Below are positions 41,735 to 50,328 of a stretch of 64,000 bases of DNA, one piece after another (the first letter of the stretch is position 1; each line of letters starts with the position of its first letter). This DNA is from Bacillus sp. THAF10 (GTDB taxonomy: Bacteria; Bacillota; Bacilli; Bacillales; Bacillaceae_I): positions 1,654,001-1,718,000 of the forward strand of contig NZ_CP045403.1 of NCBI RefSeq assembly GCF_009363695.1, in the 5' to 3' direction. The notes below the pieces were generated by a model. The model ran no database searches and was not told where the DNA came from. It saw nothing but the letters and a program-made list of their open reading frames with translations. The position numbers and the translations under genes are program-made.

Positions 41735-43072
41735 ATGAAAAAAGTCAGAGAGGTTGCTCTTGAAGCTCTTTTAAGTATTGAAAAGAATCAGGCATACAGC
41801 AACCTGCTATTAAATAATTATCTTGAATCTGGTAAGTTAAACAAAAAGGATGCAGGGCTTTTTACCGAGCTTGTATATGGGACCATCCAGCGTAGCATCA
41901 CCCTTGATTATATTTTAGCTCCATATATTCAAAAACAGAAAAAACTTCAAGACTGGGTAAAAGTACTGCTACGAATGACCGTCTATCAAATGGTTTATTT
42001 AGATAAAATTCCAGAACGAGCTGCCATATTTGAAGCAGTAGAAATTGCCAAAACAAGAGGTCATAAAGGGGTTGCAGCAGTAGTAAATGGCGTATTACGA
42101 TCCTTCCAAAGAAATGGCGCACCTGATTTTTCTGTTATAACTGACGATGCTGAAAGGCTATCTGTTACAACCAGTCACCCAAAGTGGCTCGTAGAAAAAT
42201 GGATAGCACAGTATGGAGTAGAAGAAACAGAAAATATGGGTAAGATGAACCTAGTTGCTCCATTTCAAACTGCCCGAGTGAACACAACGAAGGCCAATGT
42301 GGAAGAAGTTCTGGATATGCTTTTGGAAGAAGGGTTTTCTGTACAAGCTGGTGAAATAGCAGAAGAGAGCATAGTTTCCCTTAAAGGAAATATGGTGTTT
42401 TCCGACACGTACAAAAAAGGATACATTTCCATTCAGGATGAAAGCTCTATGCTTGTCGGGAAAGCGTTGGGAGTGGAAAACAGCGACAATATTTATGATT
42501 GCTGTGCTGCTCCTGGTGGGAAATCCACCCACATTGCAGAATTACTCCAAGGCAGTGGCAGTGTCGTCTCTACTGATTTACATGATCACAAAGTAAAACT
42601 TATTAAGGATCAGGCAAAAAGGCTCGGGCTTTCCAATTTAACAGCTCAGTCTCTTGATAGCAGAAACGCAACGAAAGTATTTACAAAGGAATCGTTTGAT
42701 AAGGTGCTGGTGGATGCTCCATGCTCTGGTTTTGGTGTTATACGTAGAAAACCAGATCTGAAGTATTCAAAAACGTATAAGGACATTGAACAATTAGCTT
42801 CGATACAATTGGCTATACTAAATGAAGTGGCACCTCTTGTAAAAAAAGGTGGAACTTTAGTCTATAGTACATGTACAATTGATAAAGAAGAAAATGCAGA
42901 TGTCGTTCAACAGTTTCTTGAAAAGAATAGTGATTTTGAAATAGATGTAACTTTGAAGGATCTATTGCCGAAAAAGGTGAGCCCTCTTGTGAAGGATGGG
43001 ATGCTACAGCTCTTGCCTCATCATTTCGGTACTGATGGATTCTTTATAGCTAGACTAAGAAAGCAGGTGTAA
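41735..43072 (+). CDS. rsmB: 16S rRNA m5C967 methyltransferase RsmB
   Basis: 445 residues. N-terminal NusB-like RNA-binding domain (about 1-130) and an SAM-dependent m5C methyltransferase: [16 protein letters not shown] (SAM motif I), [16 protein letters not shown] (catalytic Cys region, motif IV), [11 protein letters not shown] (motif VI Cys). Fmu/Sun homologue. ATG 41735 begins right after fmt. The def-fmt-rsmB-rlmN-prpC-prkC-rsgA string is conserved in Bacilli. Confidence 0.97.
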   Translation: MKKVREVALEALLSIEKNQAYSNLLLNNYLESGKLNKKDAGLFTELVYGTIQRSITLDYILAPYIQKQKKLQDWVKVLLRMTVYQMVYLDKIPERAAIFEAVEIAKTRGHKGVAAVVNGVLRSFQRNGAPDFSVITDDAERLSVTTSHPKWLVEKWIAQYGVEETENMGKMNLVAPFQTARVNTTKANVEEVLDMLLEEGFSVQAGEIAEESIVSLKGNMVFSDTYKKGYISIQDESSMLVGKALGVENSDNIYDCCAAPGGKSTHIAELLQGSGSVVSTDLHDHKVKLIKDQAKRLGLSNLTAQSLDSRNATKVFTKESFDKVLVDAPCSGFGVIRRKPDLKYSKTYKDIEQLASIQLAILNEVAPLVKKGGTLVYSTCTIDKEENADVVQQFLEKNSDFEIDVTLKDLLPKKVSPLVKDGMLQLLPHHFGTDGFFIARLRKQV

Positions 43073-43074
43073 AG

Positions 43075-44160
43075 ATGGAACAAACACAAAAAGAAAACAA
43101 ACTAGAAGCAACTCATAAACCATCCATCTACTCGTTACAATTGCACGAAATGGAAGACTGGTTAGAAAGTATTGGAGAAAAGAAATTTAGAACCACGCAA
43201 ATTTTTGAATGGTTGTATCAAAAACGAGTAGCGTCCTTTGATGAAATGAGCAACTTGTCGAAAAACCTTCGAGAAAAGCTGGAGGAAACTTATACTCTGA
43301 CGACGCTAAAAACCATTGTGCAACAAACCTCCTCCGATGGAACCATGAAGTTTTTATTTGAGCTTCATGATGGATATTCCATTGAAACGGTACTGATGAG
43401 GCATGAATATGGTAATTCGGTGTGTGTGACAACCCAGGTGGGCTGCAGAATAGGATGTACCTTCTGTGCCTCTACACTAGGTGGATTAAAGCGAAACCTA
43501 GAAGCCGGTGAGATTGTTGCGCAAGTTGTTAAAGTCCAACAAGCAATTGATGAACTTGATGAGCGAGTCAGTCATGTGGTTATCATGGGAATTGGGGAAC
43601 CTTTTGATAACTATGATGAGATGTTAGATTTCTTAAAAATTATTAATCATGATAAAGCACTTAATATTGGTGCGCGTCATATTACCGTTTCAACTAGCGG
43701 TATCATTCCAAAAATTTATAAATTTGCCGATGAGAATCTTCAAATTAATTTTGCAGTTTCTCTTCATGCTCCAAACACAGAGTTAAGATCTAGATTAATG
43801 CCGATTAACCGAGCATATAAGCTACCTGAGCTAATGGATTCTATTCGTTACTATATTAAGAAAACAGGACGAAGAGTTAGCTTTGAATATGGATTGTTTG
43901 GAGGAGTGAATGATCAGGTCGAACATGCTGAAGAGCTTGCAAGACTTGTGAAGGGGGTTAAATGTCACATTAACTTAATTCCCGTTAACTATGTTCCTGA
44001 GCGTGATTATGTCAGAACACCAAAAGAACAAATTAAACTTTTTGAAAAAACCTTAAAGAGTAAAGGTGTTAATGTAACTGTACGTCGTGAACAAGGTCAC
44101 GACATTGATGCTGCATGTGGCCAGCTGCGTGCAAAGGAGCGGAAAGAAGAGACGAGGTGA
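43075..44160 (+). CDS. rlmN: Dual-specificity 23S rRNA/tRNA adenine-C2 methyltransferase RlmN
   Basis: 361 residues, radical SAM enzyme. The Fe-S motif CRIGCTFC (CxxxCxxC) lies near residues 124-131, and [13 protein letters not shown] and SLHAPN fit the RlmN/Cfr fold. C-terminal Cys in [10 protein letters not shown] is the site of the methyl carrier step (with the Cys in the region [13 protein letters not shown]). Modifies A2503 of 23S rRNA and A37 of some tRNAs by family. Not Cfr, by gene context and conservation. Confidence 0.97.
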   Translation: MEQTQKENKLEATHKPSIYSLQLHEMEDWLESIGEKKFRTTQIFEWLYQKRVASFDEMSNLSKNLREKLEETYTLTTLKTIVQQTSSDGTMKFLFELHDGYSIETVLMRHEYGNSVCVTTQVGCRIGCTFCASTLGGLKRNLEAGEIVAQVVKVQQAIDELDERVSHVVIMGIGEPFDNYDEMLDFLKIINHDKALNIGARHITVSTSGIIPKIYKFADENLQINFAVSLHAPNTELRSRLMPINRAYKLPELMDSIRYYIKKTGRRVSFEYGLFGGVNDQVEHAEELARLVKGVKCHINLIPVNYVPERDYVRTPKEQIKLFEKTLKSKGVNVTVRREQGHDIDAACGQLRAKERKEETR

Positions 44161-44169
44161 CAGGGGTTA

Positions 44170-44919
44170 ATGGTCTTTTTAACAGATAGAGGGAGAGTTC
44201 GTTCACATAATGAAGACAATGGGGGAATCTTTGTTAATAAAGACGGTACATTACTTGCAATTGTGTGTGATGGCATGGGTGGTCATCAGGCTGGGGAGGT
44301 TGCAAGTGAAAAAGCTGTCCAACATTTGAAGGCAATGTGGGAAGAGACGGAAAACATCTCTTCCCCTGAGCCTGCTGAAACTTGGCTGAAGACGTTTGTT
44401 ATGCAAACAAATCAGCTCTTATTTGACCATGCAAACAGTCATGAGGAATGCAATGGCATGGGGACAACGATTGTGGCGTTGGTTCTAGGAGATTCCTTTG
44501 TCACCTATGCGCATGTAGGAGATAGCCGAATCTATCTCATTACAAAAGAAATTAGCAAGCAGATTACAGAGGACCATACCTTTGTAAATGAGTTAGTGAA
44601 AAGTGGACAAATTTCAAAAGAAGATGCCGAGCATCATCCAAGAAAAAATGTCATACTACAGGCTTTGGGGACAGAAAAAACAGTGAAGATAGATGTTAAA
44701 ACGATTACATATGACGATCCAGGTTATGTATTGCTTTGTTCTGATGGATTAAGTGACAAAGTAAGCCAACGAGAGATTGCCGAGGTCTTATTAAATGATG
44801 ACCAAGATGTTTCTGAAAAAGCGCATGATCTAATAAAACGCGCCAACCATTACGGTGGGGAAGATAATATCACGGTAGCCATATTGGAATTATCTGTCTC
44901 CGAAGTAGGGAGTGGGTGA
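44170..44919 (+). CDS. prpC: PP2C-type serine/threonine phosphatase PrpC
   Basis: 249 residues. Metal-binding and catalytic motifs of the PPM/PP2C family: RSHNEDNGGIF, CDGMGGHQAGEVASE, GMGTTIVALVL, VGDSRIYLI, SDGLSDKV and GGEDNITVAIL. Counters PrkC by dephosphorylating shared targets such as EF-G, CpgA/RsgA and HPr-like proteins. Start ATG 44170 after AGGGGTTA; five bases separate it from prkC, the usual phosphatase-kinase operon. Confidence 0.97.
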   Translation: MVFLTDRGRVRSHNEDNGGIFVNKDGTLLAIVCDGMGGHQAGEVASEKAVQHLKAMWEETENISSPEPAETWLKTFVMQTNQLLFDHANSHEECNGMGTTIVALVLGDSFVTYAHVGDSRIYLITKEISKQITEDHTFVNELVKSGQISKEDAEHHPRKNVILQALGTEKTVKIDVKTITYDDPGYVLLCSDGLSDKVSQREIAEVLLNDDQDVSEKAHDLIKRANHYGGEDNITVAILELSVSEVGSG

Positions 44920-44924
44920 GATAG

Positions 44925-46895
44925 GTGTTAATAGGCAAAAGATTAAATGATCGCTACAAAGTACAAGAAGTCATCGGTGGCGGGGGAATGGCGAATGTTT
45001 ACCTTGCCCATGACATGATTTTGGACCGTGATGTTGCTGTAAAAGTGTTACGATTAGATTTTGCAAACGATGAGGAATTTATTCGCAGATTCAGAAGAGA
45101 AGCTCAATCTGCAACAAGCCTTGATCATCCAAATATTGTTAGCATTTATGATATTGGGGAAGAGGATGATATATATTATATTGTCATGGAGCATGTTTCC
45201 GGCAAAACGCTGAAACAGTATATACAGCAATATGCTCCAGTAGATCATTATAATGCGGTAGAAATCATGAATCAGCTGACTTCTGCTATTTCTCACGCGC
45301 ATGATAATGGAATTATTCATAGAGATATTAAACCTCAGAATATATTGATTGATGATTATGGGACCATTAAAGTAACAGATTTTGGAATAGCAATGGCTCT
45401 TAGTTCAACAACCATTACTCAAACTAACTCATTATTGGGATCTGTTCATTATTTATCTCCAGAACAGGCACGTGGAAGTTTAGCAACGAAAAAATCCGAT
45501 GTGTACGCACTCGGAATTGTCATGTTTGAATTATTAACGGGAAGGCTACCTTTTTCAGGTGAGTCTGCTGTTTCTATTGCACTAAAGCATTTGCAATCAG
45601 AAACACCTTCTCCAAAAAGGTGGAATCCAAGTATTCCACAAAGCATGGAGAACATTATCTTAAAGGCGATGGCGAAAGATCCACTTCATCGTTATGCTTC
45701 TGTTGAAGAAATGCAAACGGATGTCATGACCGCCCTTGATCCAAATCGTATGCATGAACCTAAATTTCATGTGCCTGACGAAGATGAAGAAGCTACAAAG
45801 GCAATTCCTATCATAAAAGGTGGTTTTCATTCCTTTCCTAATGAAGACGAAACTAAAATTAGGACGGTAGAGGATAATTCATCTAAAGAAGAAAAAAAAG
45901 CATCTCCTCCGAAAAAGAAGAAAAAGAAAAAATGGATCATGACATTGTTGATTTTATTGGTTCTGTTAGTTGGGGGAGGGGTTGCTGCGGTAACATGGTT
46001 GCCATCCCTGCTTCTTCCTAAAGATGTTACAATTCCAGATGTATCTGGAAAAGATCATGAAGATGCCATAAAAGAACTTACAGATATGGGCTTAGTTATT
46101 GATGAGACGAAAAAAGAGATCAGTGATGATTTTGAAGAAGAAAAAGTAATTCGCACCGTTCCACCAGCTGGAGATGAAGTGAAAGAGGGTAAAGCAATAA
46201 CCATTTTCTTGAGTCTTGGAAAAGAAAAGGTGGAAATGGAAGATTACACAAATGAACCAGCAAATGTCGCAATTAATAGTATAACCAATAAAGGTTTTAA
46301 GGATTACGAGCCTGAAGAGGAATATTCTGAGGACGTCCCAGAAGGCTCTGTTATTCGTCAAGAGCCAGAAGCTGGCGAATCCGTCATCCCTGATGAGACG
46401 GTTGTCACTCTTTATATTTCCAAAGGGTCAAGTCCCATTCAATTAGATAATTATGAAGGATCTTCCTTAAACTTTGCTGAGCGTCATTTAGCTACATTAG
46501 GGCTTATACCGAAAGTGACAGAAGAATATCATGAATCTGTTTCAGAAGGAAATATTATAAAGCAAGAACCAGCCCCAGATTCTCAAGTGATTAAAGGCGA
46601 TGAAATAAAACTTACGGTCTCTAAAGGACCACAGCCAGAAGAAAAAACAGTGGATATTCCACTTGAAGTAACATATGATCCGGAAGAAGAAGGTGCAGAA
46701 CAAACAGTAGAAGTGTTTGTGGAGGATTTAAATAGCGAAAATATGGACGAGCCCATCGAAAGATATATCATTACAGATGATTTAGTTTCCAGTTTCACCT
46801 TAACAGTTGCATACAAACAAAAGGCTAAATACGAGATACGTGTTGATGGGGAAGTTGTCAAAAAAGAAACAGTAAACTATGACGATATTGAGTAA
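44925..46895 (+). CDS. prkC: PASTA-domain serine/threonine kinase PrkC
   Basis: 656 residues. Kinase domain (about 10-270): glycine loop GGGGMANVYLAHD, catalytic Lys40, HRDIKPQNIL, DFGIAM and SPEQARG. Basic KKKKKKKW segment then one membrane helix (about 336-356). Outside are three PASTA domains (about 367-433, 434-501, 502-568) that bind muropeptides, and a C-terminal Ig-like domain (about 570-656). Senses peptidoglycan fragments, for example to trigger germination. Start GTG 44925, with GAGATAGGT before it. rsgA, a known substrate by family, follows. Confidence 0.98.
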   Translation: MLIGKRLNDRYKVQEVIGGGGMANVYLAHDMILDRDVAVKVLRLDFANDEEFIRRFRREAQSATSLDHPNIVSIYDIGEEDDIYYIVMEHVSGKTLKQYIQQYAPVDHYNAVEIMNQLTSAISHAHDNGIIHRDIKPQNILIDDYGTIKVTDFGIAMALSSTTITQTNSLLGSVHYLSPEQARGSLATKKSDVYALGIVMFELLTGRLPFSGESAVSIALKHLQSETPSPKRWNPSIPQSMENIILKAMAKDPLHRYASVEEMQTDVMTALDPNRMHEPKFHVPDEDEEATKAIPIIKGGFHSFPNEDETKIRTVEDNSSKEEKKASPPKKKKKKKWIMTLLILLVLLVGGGVAAVTWLPSLLLPKDVTIPDVSGKDHEDAIKELTDMGLVIDETKKEISDDFEEEKVIRTVPPAGDEVKEGKAITIFLSLGKEKVEMEDYTNEPANVAINSITNKGFKDYEPEEEYSEDVPEGSVIRQEPEAGESVIPDETVVTLYISKGSSPIQLDNYEGSSLNFAERHLATLGLIPKVTEEYHESVSEGNIIKQEPAPDSQVIKGDEIKLTVSKGPQPEEKTVDIPLEVTYDPEEEGAEQTVEVFVEDLNSENMDEPIERYIITDDLVSSFTLTVAYKQKAKYEIRVDGEVVKKETVNYDDIE

Positions 46896-46914
46896 TCATT
46901 AAAGGAGTGAGTGT

Positions 46915-47793
46915 ATGCCAGAAGGCAAGATTGTCAAAGCATTGAGTGGTTTTTATTATGTTTTGACAGCCGACGGTGCCGTTACCCAATGTAGGGGAAG
47001 AGGGGTTTTCAGAAAAAATAAAATTACCCCTCTTGTTGGGGACATCGTTGTCTTTCAAGCGGAAAATGACCAAGAGGGCTATATCATGGATGTGCACCCA
47101 CGCACCAATGAACTCATCAGGCCACCGATTGCAAACATTGATCAGGCTATCCTTGTATTTTCTGCTATGGAACCTGAATTTAGCACAAGTTTGCTAGACA
47201 GGTTCTTAGTTCTAATTGAATCTAAAGGGGTAACTCCATTAATTTGCATCTCTAAAATGGACCTTTTATCTAAAGAAGAAGAGTTGATGCAGTATGCAGA
47301 TTACTACCGTGAAGTTGGATATGAAGTGTTGCTGACGTCAACTAAAGAGCCAGAACAACTAAAAGAGATTCTTCCATATCTGAAAGATAAAACTTCTGTC
47401 ATTGCAGGACAATCTGGGGTTGGGAAATCCTCGCTTTTGAATGTCCTTCGACCGGAGCTAGATCTAAAAACAAACATCATTTCCTCTCATTTAGGTCGTG
47501 GAAAGCATACCACAAGACATGTGGAGCTAATAGAAATTAATCATGGCTTTGTTGCAGACACCCCTGGGTTTAGCTCACTAGAATTTACAGAGCTTCATGC
47601 AGATGAAGTAAAGGATTGCTTTCCTGAGTTTGTGGAAAAAAGCGATAGCTGCAAATTTAGGGGCTGTACGCATATAAAAGAACCTAAGTGTGCGGTAAAA
47701 GCTTCCGTTGATAATGGAGAAATTGCCACTTTTCGATATGAGCATTACCTTTCCTTTGTAGATGAAATAAGAAATAGAAAGCCGAGGTACTAA
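46915..47793 (+). CDS. rsgA: Ribosome small subunit-dependent GTPase A
   Basis: 292 residues. N-terminal OB fold (1-65), circularly permuted GTPase with G4 SKMDL before G1 GQSGVGKSS and G3 DTPGFSS, and the C-terminal zinc finger (CKFRGCTHIKEPKC with His). Checks late 30S assembly; also called YloQ/CpgA, and phosphorylated by PrkC in B. subtilis. Ribosome binding site AAAGGAGTG. rpe starts four bases after its stop. Confidence 0.98.
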   Translation: MPEGKIVKALSGFYYVLTADGAVTQCRGRGVFRKNKITPLVGDIVVFQAENDQEGYIMDVHPRTNELIRPPIANIDQAILVFSAMEPEFSTSLLDRFLVLIESKGVTPLICISKMDLLSKEEELMQYADYYREVGYEVLLTSTKEPEQLKEILPYLKDKTSVIAGQSGVGKSSLLNVLRPELDLKTNIISSHLGRGKHTTRHVELIEINHGFVADTPGFSSLEFTELHADEVKDCFPEFVEKSDSCKFRGCTHIKEPKCAVKASVDNGEIATFRYEHYLSFVDEIRNRKPRY

Positions 47794-47797
47794 CCTT

Positions 47798-48448
47798 ATG
47801 ATAAAAATCGCACCTTCTATTTTAAGCGCTGATTTTGCCAATCTAAAAAAAGACATCCTAGAAGTTGAAGCTGGAGGAGCAGATTATATTCATATTGATG
47901 TGATGGATGGTCATTTTGTTCCTAATATTACGATAGGACCTTTAATCGTAGAGGCAGTGAGACCTGTGACAGACTTGCCGCTTGATGTGCACTTGATGAT
48001 TGAAAATCCTGATAAGTATATTGAGGCGTTTGCTAAAGCTGGAGCGGATATTATTTCCGTTCATGTGGAAGCCTGTCCTCATCTCCACCGAACCATCCAG
48101 CACATTAAATCTTTTGGTAAAAAAGCAGGGGTCGTCATCAATCCTGCAACCCCGGTAGAAAGTATTTTGCCAATACTTGAAGATGTAGATCTCGTTCTGT
48201 TGATGACAGTAAACCCAGGATTTGGGGGCCAAGCCTTTATTTCAAGTGTTCTTCCGAAAATAAAGCAGGTTGCTCAACATGTTAAGGAAAGAAATTTACA
48301 AGTAGAAATAGAGGTAGATGGAGGAGTTAATGCCGAAACTGCCAAGCTTTGTGTAGATGCAGGAGCGAACGTGCTTGTTGCAGGCTCTGCCATTTATAAT
48401 CAAGAAGACCGAAAAAGAGCCATTCAAACGATTCGAAACAACCAGTAA
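47798..48448 (+). CDS. rpe: Ribulose-phosphate 3-epimerase
   Basis: 216 residues. TIM-barrel epimerase of the pentose phosphate pathway: IAPSILSADFANLKK, HIDVMDGHFVPNITIGP, VHLMIENP, the loop MTVNPGFGGQAFI and VDGGVNAETA. Metal site His/Asp residues are present. ATG 47798 lies four bases after rsgA. A weak terminator-like hairpin separates it from thiN. Confidence 0.97.
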   Translation: MIKIAPSILSADFANLKKDILEVEAGGADYIHIDVMDGHFVPNITIGPLIVEAVRPVTDLPLDVHLMIENPDKYIEAFAKAGADIISVHVEACPHLHRTIQHIKSFGKKAGVVINPATPVESILPILEDVDLVLLMTVNPGFGGQAFISSVLPKIKQVAQHVKERNLQVEIEVDGGVNAETAKLCVDAGANVLVAGSAIYNQEDRKRAIQTIRNNQ

Positions 48449-48474
48449 AAAGTCTTCTTTTGGAAGGCTTTTTT
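48446..48474 (+). terminator. Weak terminator after rpe
   Basis: AAAAGTCTTC pairs with GAAGGCTTTT (one wobble) around TTTTG, followed by TTT. Probably partial read-through into thiN. Confidence 0.6.
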
Positions 48475-48496
48475 ACGTTAGAAAGAAGGTGAGAAC

Positions 48497-49153
48497 GTGA
48501 TCATTCAAATTGTTGCAGGAGGCCCTAAAGAAAACATTCCTGATTTAATGAGCTTTCATGGTGAGGATGTATTATGGATTGGAGTAGATTGCGGAGTTTC
48601 TTATCTCCTTGAGACTGGCATAACTCCTAAAAAAATATATGGGGATTTTGATTCTGTCTCAAATGAACAAAAGGAAACAATATTACAGCGCTTTAGTGAT
48701 GCAGAAATCTTTCCAAGTGAAAAAAACGAAACAGATACGGAAATAGCGATAAATTGGGCTTTAAAGCAAAAGCCTTCGTTGATTAGAATCTTTGGTGGAA
48801 CAGGAGGAAGGCTAGATCACTTCCTTGCAAACATTCAGCTACTACTAAAAGGTTTGGAACATGGGAGTAGAATCGAGATTCTAGATATTCAAAATCGCAT
48901 GCATGTAGTAAAAGAGGGAACGTACTCATTGTGTAAAGATTCTTCCTTCCCTTATACCTCCTTTCTTCCTGTTAGCAGGTTTGTTTTAGGAATTACACTA
49001 ACAGGCTTTAAATATCCTTTAACAAACAGGAATATTAAATGGGGAGATACACTATGTATTAGTAATGAAATGGTTTGTGAAAATGGTACTTTTTCATTTC
49101 ATGAAGGCATATTAATGGTGATAAGGAGCCGTGATTATCATTCATCATTTTAA
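48497..49153 (+). CDS. thiN: Thiamine diphosphokinase
   Basis: 218 residues. TPK family: VLWIGVDCGVSYLLETG, KIYGDFDSVSNEQKE (the DFDS metal site), ETDTEIAINWAL, and IFGGTGGRLDHFLAN. Converts thiamine to thiamine diphosphate. Start GTG 48497 with AGAAGGTGAGAA in front. It is followed closely by spoVM, as in B. subtilis. Confidence 0.95.
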   Translation: MIIQIVAGGPKENIPDLMSFHGEDVLWIGVDCGVSYLLETGITPKKIYGDFDSVSNEQKETILQRFSDAEIFPSEKNETDTEIAINWALKQKPSLIRIFGGTGGRLDHFLANIQLLLKGLEHGSRIEILDIQNRMHVVKEGTYSLCKDSSFPYTSFLPVSRFVLGITLTGFKYPLTNRNIKWGDTLCISNEMVCENGTFSFHEGILMVIRSRDYHSSF

Positions 49154-49200
49154 AACGGACCTTATGATTGTAAAAGGGAAAGTTTTGAGGAGGGAATGGA

Positions 49201-49281
49201 ATGAAGTTTTATACAATTAAATTACCAAGGTTTTTAGGCGGCATCATTCGTGCAATGCTTGGGTCGTTTAAAAAAGAGTAG
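49201..49281 (+). CDS. spoVM: Stage V sporulation protein M, 26 residues
   Basis: Tiny gene, 27 codons including the stop: KFYTIKLPRFLGGIIRAML then GSFKKE. The pattern matches B. subtilis SpoVM except for conservative changes (Lys10 to Arg, Val16 to Ile, Arg24 to Lys, Asp26 to Glu). SpoVM is an amphipathic helix that recognises the positive curvature of the forespore and anchors SpoIVA for coat assembly. The proline at position 9, important for its function, is kept. Excellent ribosome binding site (GAGGAGGGA). I could not identify a convincing SigE promoter. A terminator follows. Confidence 0.97.
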   Translation: MKFYTIKLPRFLGGIIRAMLGSFKKE

Positions 49282-49306
49282 AGCACCTGAGAAGGGTGCT
49301 CTTTTT
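49279..49306 (+). terminator. Terminator after spoVM
   Basis: AGAGCACC pairs with GGTGCTCT around TGAGAAG, followed by TTTT; it begins inside the stop codon region. Confidence 0.9.
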
Positions 49307-49350
49307 AAAGTTCATCGTAATAACATTATGTAAACATTAAATTATAAGTA

Positions 49351-49381
49351 AAAAGCGACAGGAAATTATCCTGTCGCTTTT
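49351..49381. terminator. Terminator of rpmB (works in both directions)
   Basis: AAAAGCGACAGGA pairs perfectly with TCCTGTCGCTTTT, flanked by A and T runs. Lies 16 bases after the rpmB stop on the minus strand. Confidence 0.92.
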
Positions 49382-49396
49382 GAGTGTGCAGAACGA

Positions 49397-49585
49397 TTAT
49401 ACGCGTTCTACTTTACCTGATTTTAAAGCTCTTGCAGAAACGTATACACGCTTAGGCTTACCGTCAATTAGAATGCGAACTTTTTGAAGGTTTGCGCCCC
49501 ATTTACGACGAGTAGAGTTCATTGCGTGAGAACGTGCGTTTCCAGAACCAGTCTTTTTACCTGTAATTACACATTTACGTGCCAT
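49397..49585 (-). CDS. rpmB: 50S ribosomal protein L28
   Basis: 62 residues on the minus strand. Family pattern [38 protein letters not shown] and [13 protein letters not shown]. Only one Cys is present, so this is the non-zinc form (C- type). Ribosome binding site AGGAGGGA on the minus strand. Its leader (49586 to about 49720) has a 9-base inverted repeat that might be regulatory. Confidence 0.98.
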   Translation of the reverse strand: MARKCVITGKKTGSGNARSHAMNSTRRKWGANLQKVRILIDGKPKRVYVSARALKSGKVERV

Positions 49586-49636
49586 ATTCCATTCCCTCCT
49601 AACTACAAAGAAACATCATTCAATATTTTCATCAGT

Positions 49637-49657
49637 AATAAGAAGATCCTTCTTATT
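49637..49657 (-). repeat. Inverted repeat in the rpmB leader
   Basis: AATAAGAAG, loop ATC, CTTCTTATT: perfect 9-base arms with a 3-base loop, 52 bases upstream of the rpmB start. No T tract on either strand typical of a terminator. The rest of the 365-base rpmB-yloU gap holds promoter-like elements but no other gene. Confidence 0.55.
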
Positions 49658-49815
49658 TACAGCGAGAAAAACAATCTAAGCAGTCTACGACAATGAGAAG
49701 CGGACTTTTAAATGGTTTTTCTATACTAAAATAATCACTTGAAAATACTTATATAATTTAACACACTCCCCCACACTTTGCAATAGTTCTGTGAAAAGCT
49801 TTCAAGAAAAAAACC

Positions 49816-49847
49816 TTGACATACATGTTTTTAGCATTCAGTATAAT
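49816..49847 (+). promoter_or_regulatory. Candidate promoter of yloU-fakA
   Basis: Perfect TTGACA (49816-49821) and perfect TATAAT (49842-49847), but the spacer is 20 bases rather than 17. The boxes are consensus but the spacing is poor, so the true start may use one box with another partner or need an activator. Confidence 0.4.
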
Positions 49848-49950
49848 AATAGTATTGTTACAATGGTACCCGAATGCTTTTAAAATGGTCGTATTTATAG
49901 TAAAATAGCGAGTAGACAAGATGAAAAATACATTTAAAGGGGGAACCTTT

Positions 49951-50313
49951 ATGTCCATCGAACTAAAAACATCTTATGGTCAAATAGATATTTCTAACGA
50001 TGTCATTGCTACAATTGCAGGTGGAGCTGCAGTAGATTGTTATGGAATTGTCGGTATGGCTTCTAAAAGTCAATTGAAAGATGGGTTATCTGAAATTTTA
50101 CGTAAAGAAAATTTCACAAAAGGTGTGATTGTACGCCAAGAGGAAGATCTGTTACATATAGATATGTACATTATTGTAAGCTATGGAACGAAAATTTCCG
50201 AGGTGGCGCATAATGTGCAAACAAAAGTAAAATATACCTTAAACCAAATGCTCGGTCTTTCCGTAGACTCATTAAATATATATGTTCAGGGAGTTCGAGT
50301 GACGAACCCGTAA
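49951..50313 (+). CDS. yloU: Asp23/Gls24 family envelope stress protein YloU
   Basis: 120 residues. Asp23 family: SYGQIDISNDVIATIAGGAA, YGIVGMA and YIVVSYGTKISEVAHNVQ. Family members are small membrane-associated or envelope stress proteins of unknown mechanism. ATG 49951 follows AAAGGGGGAA; an ATG at 49921 would add ten residues. Sixteen bases before fakA, a conserved pair in Firmicutes, suggesting a link with fatty acid kinase or DhaL-type signalling (inference). Confidence 0.93.
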   Translation: MSIELKTSYGQIDISNDVIATIAGGAAVDCYGIVGMASKSQLKDGLSEILRKENFTKGVIVRQEEDLLHIDMYIIVSYGTKISEVAHNVQTKVKYTLNQMLGLSVDSLNIYVQGVRVTNP

Positions 50314-50328
50314 TAAGGAGGAAATATA

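Noticed and set aside
49107..49140. GCATATT resembling a SigE -35 upstream of spoVM
   Set aside because: No acceptable SigE -10 at 13-15 bases downstream; promoter not called though spoVM is expected to be SigE-dependent.
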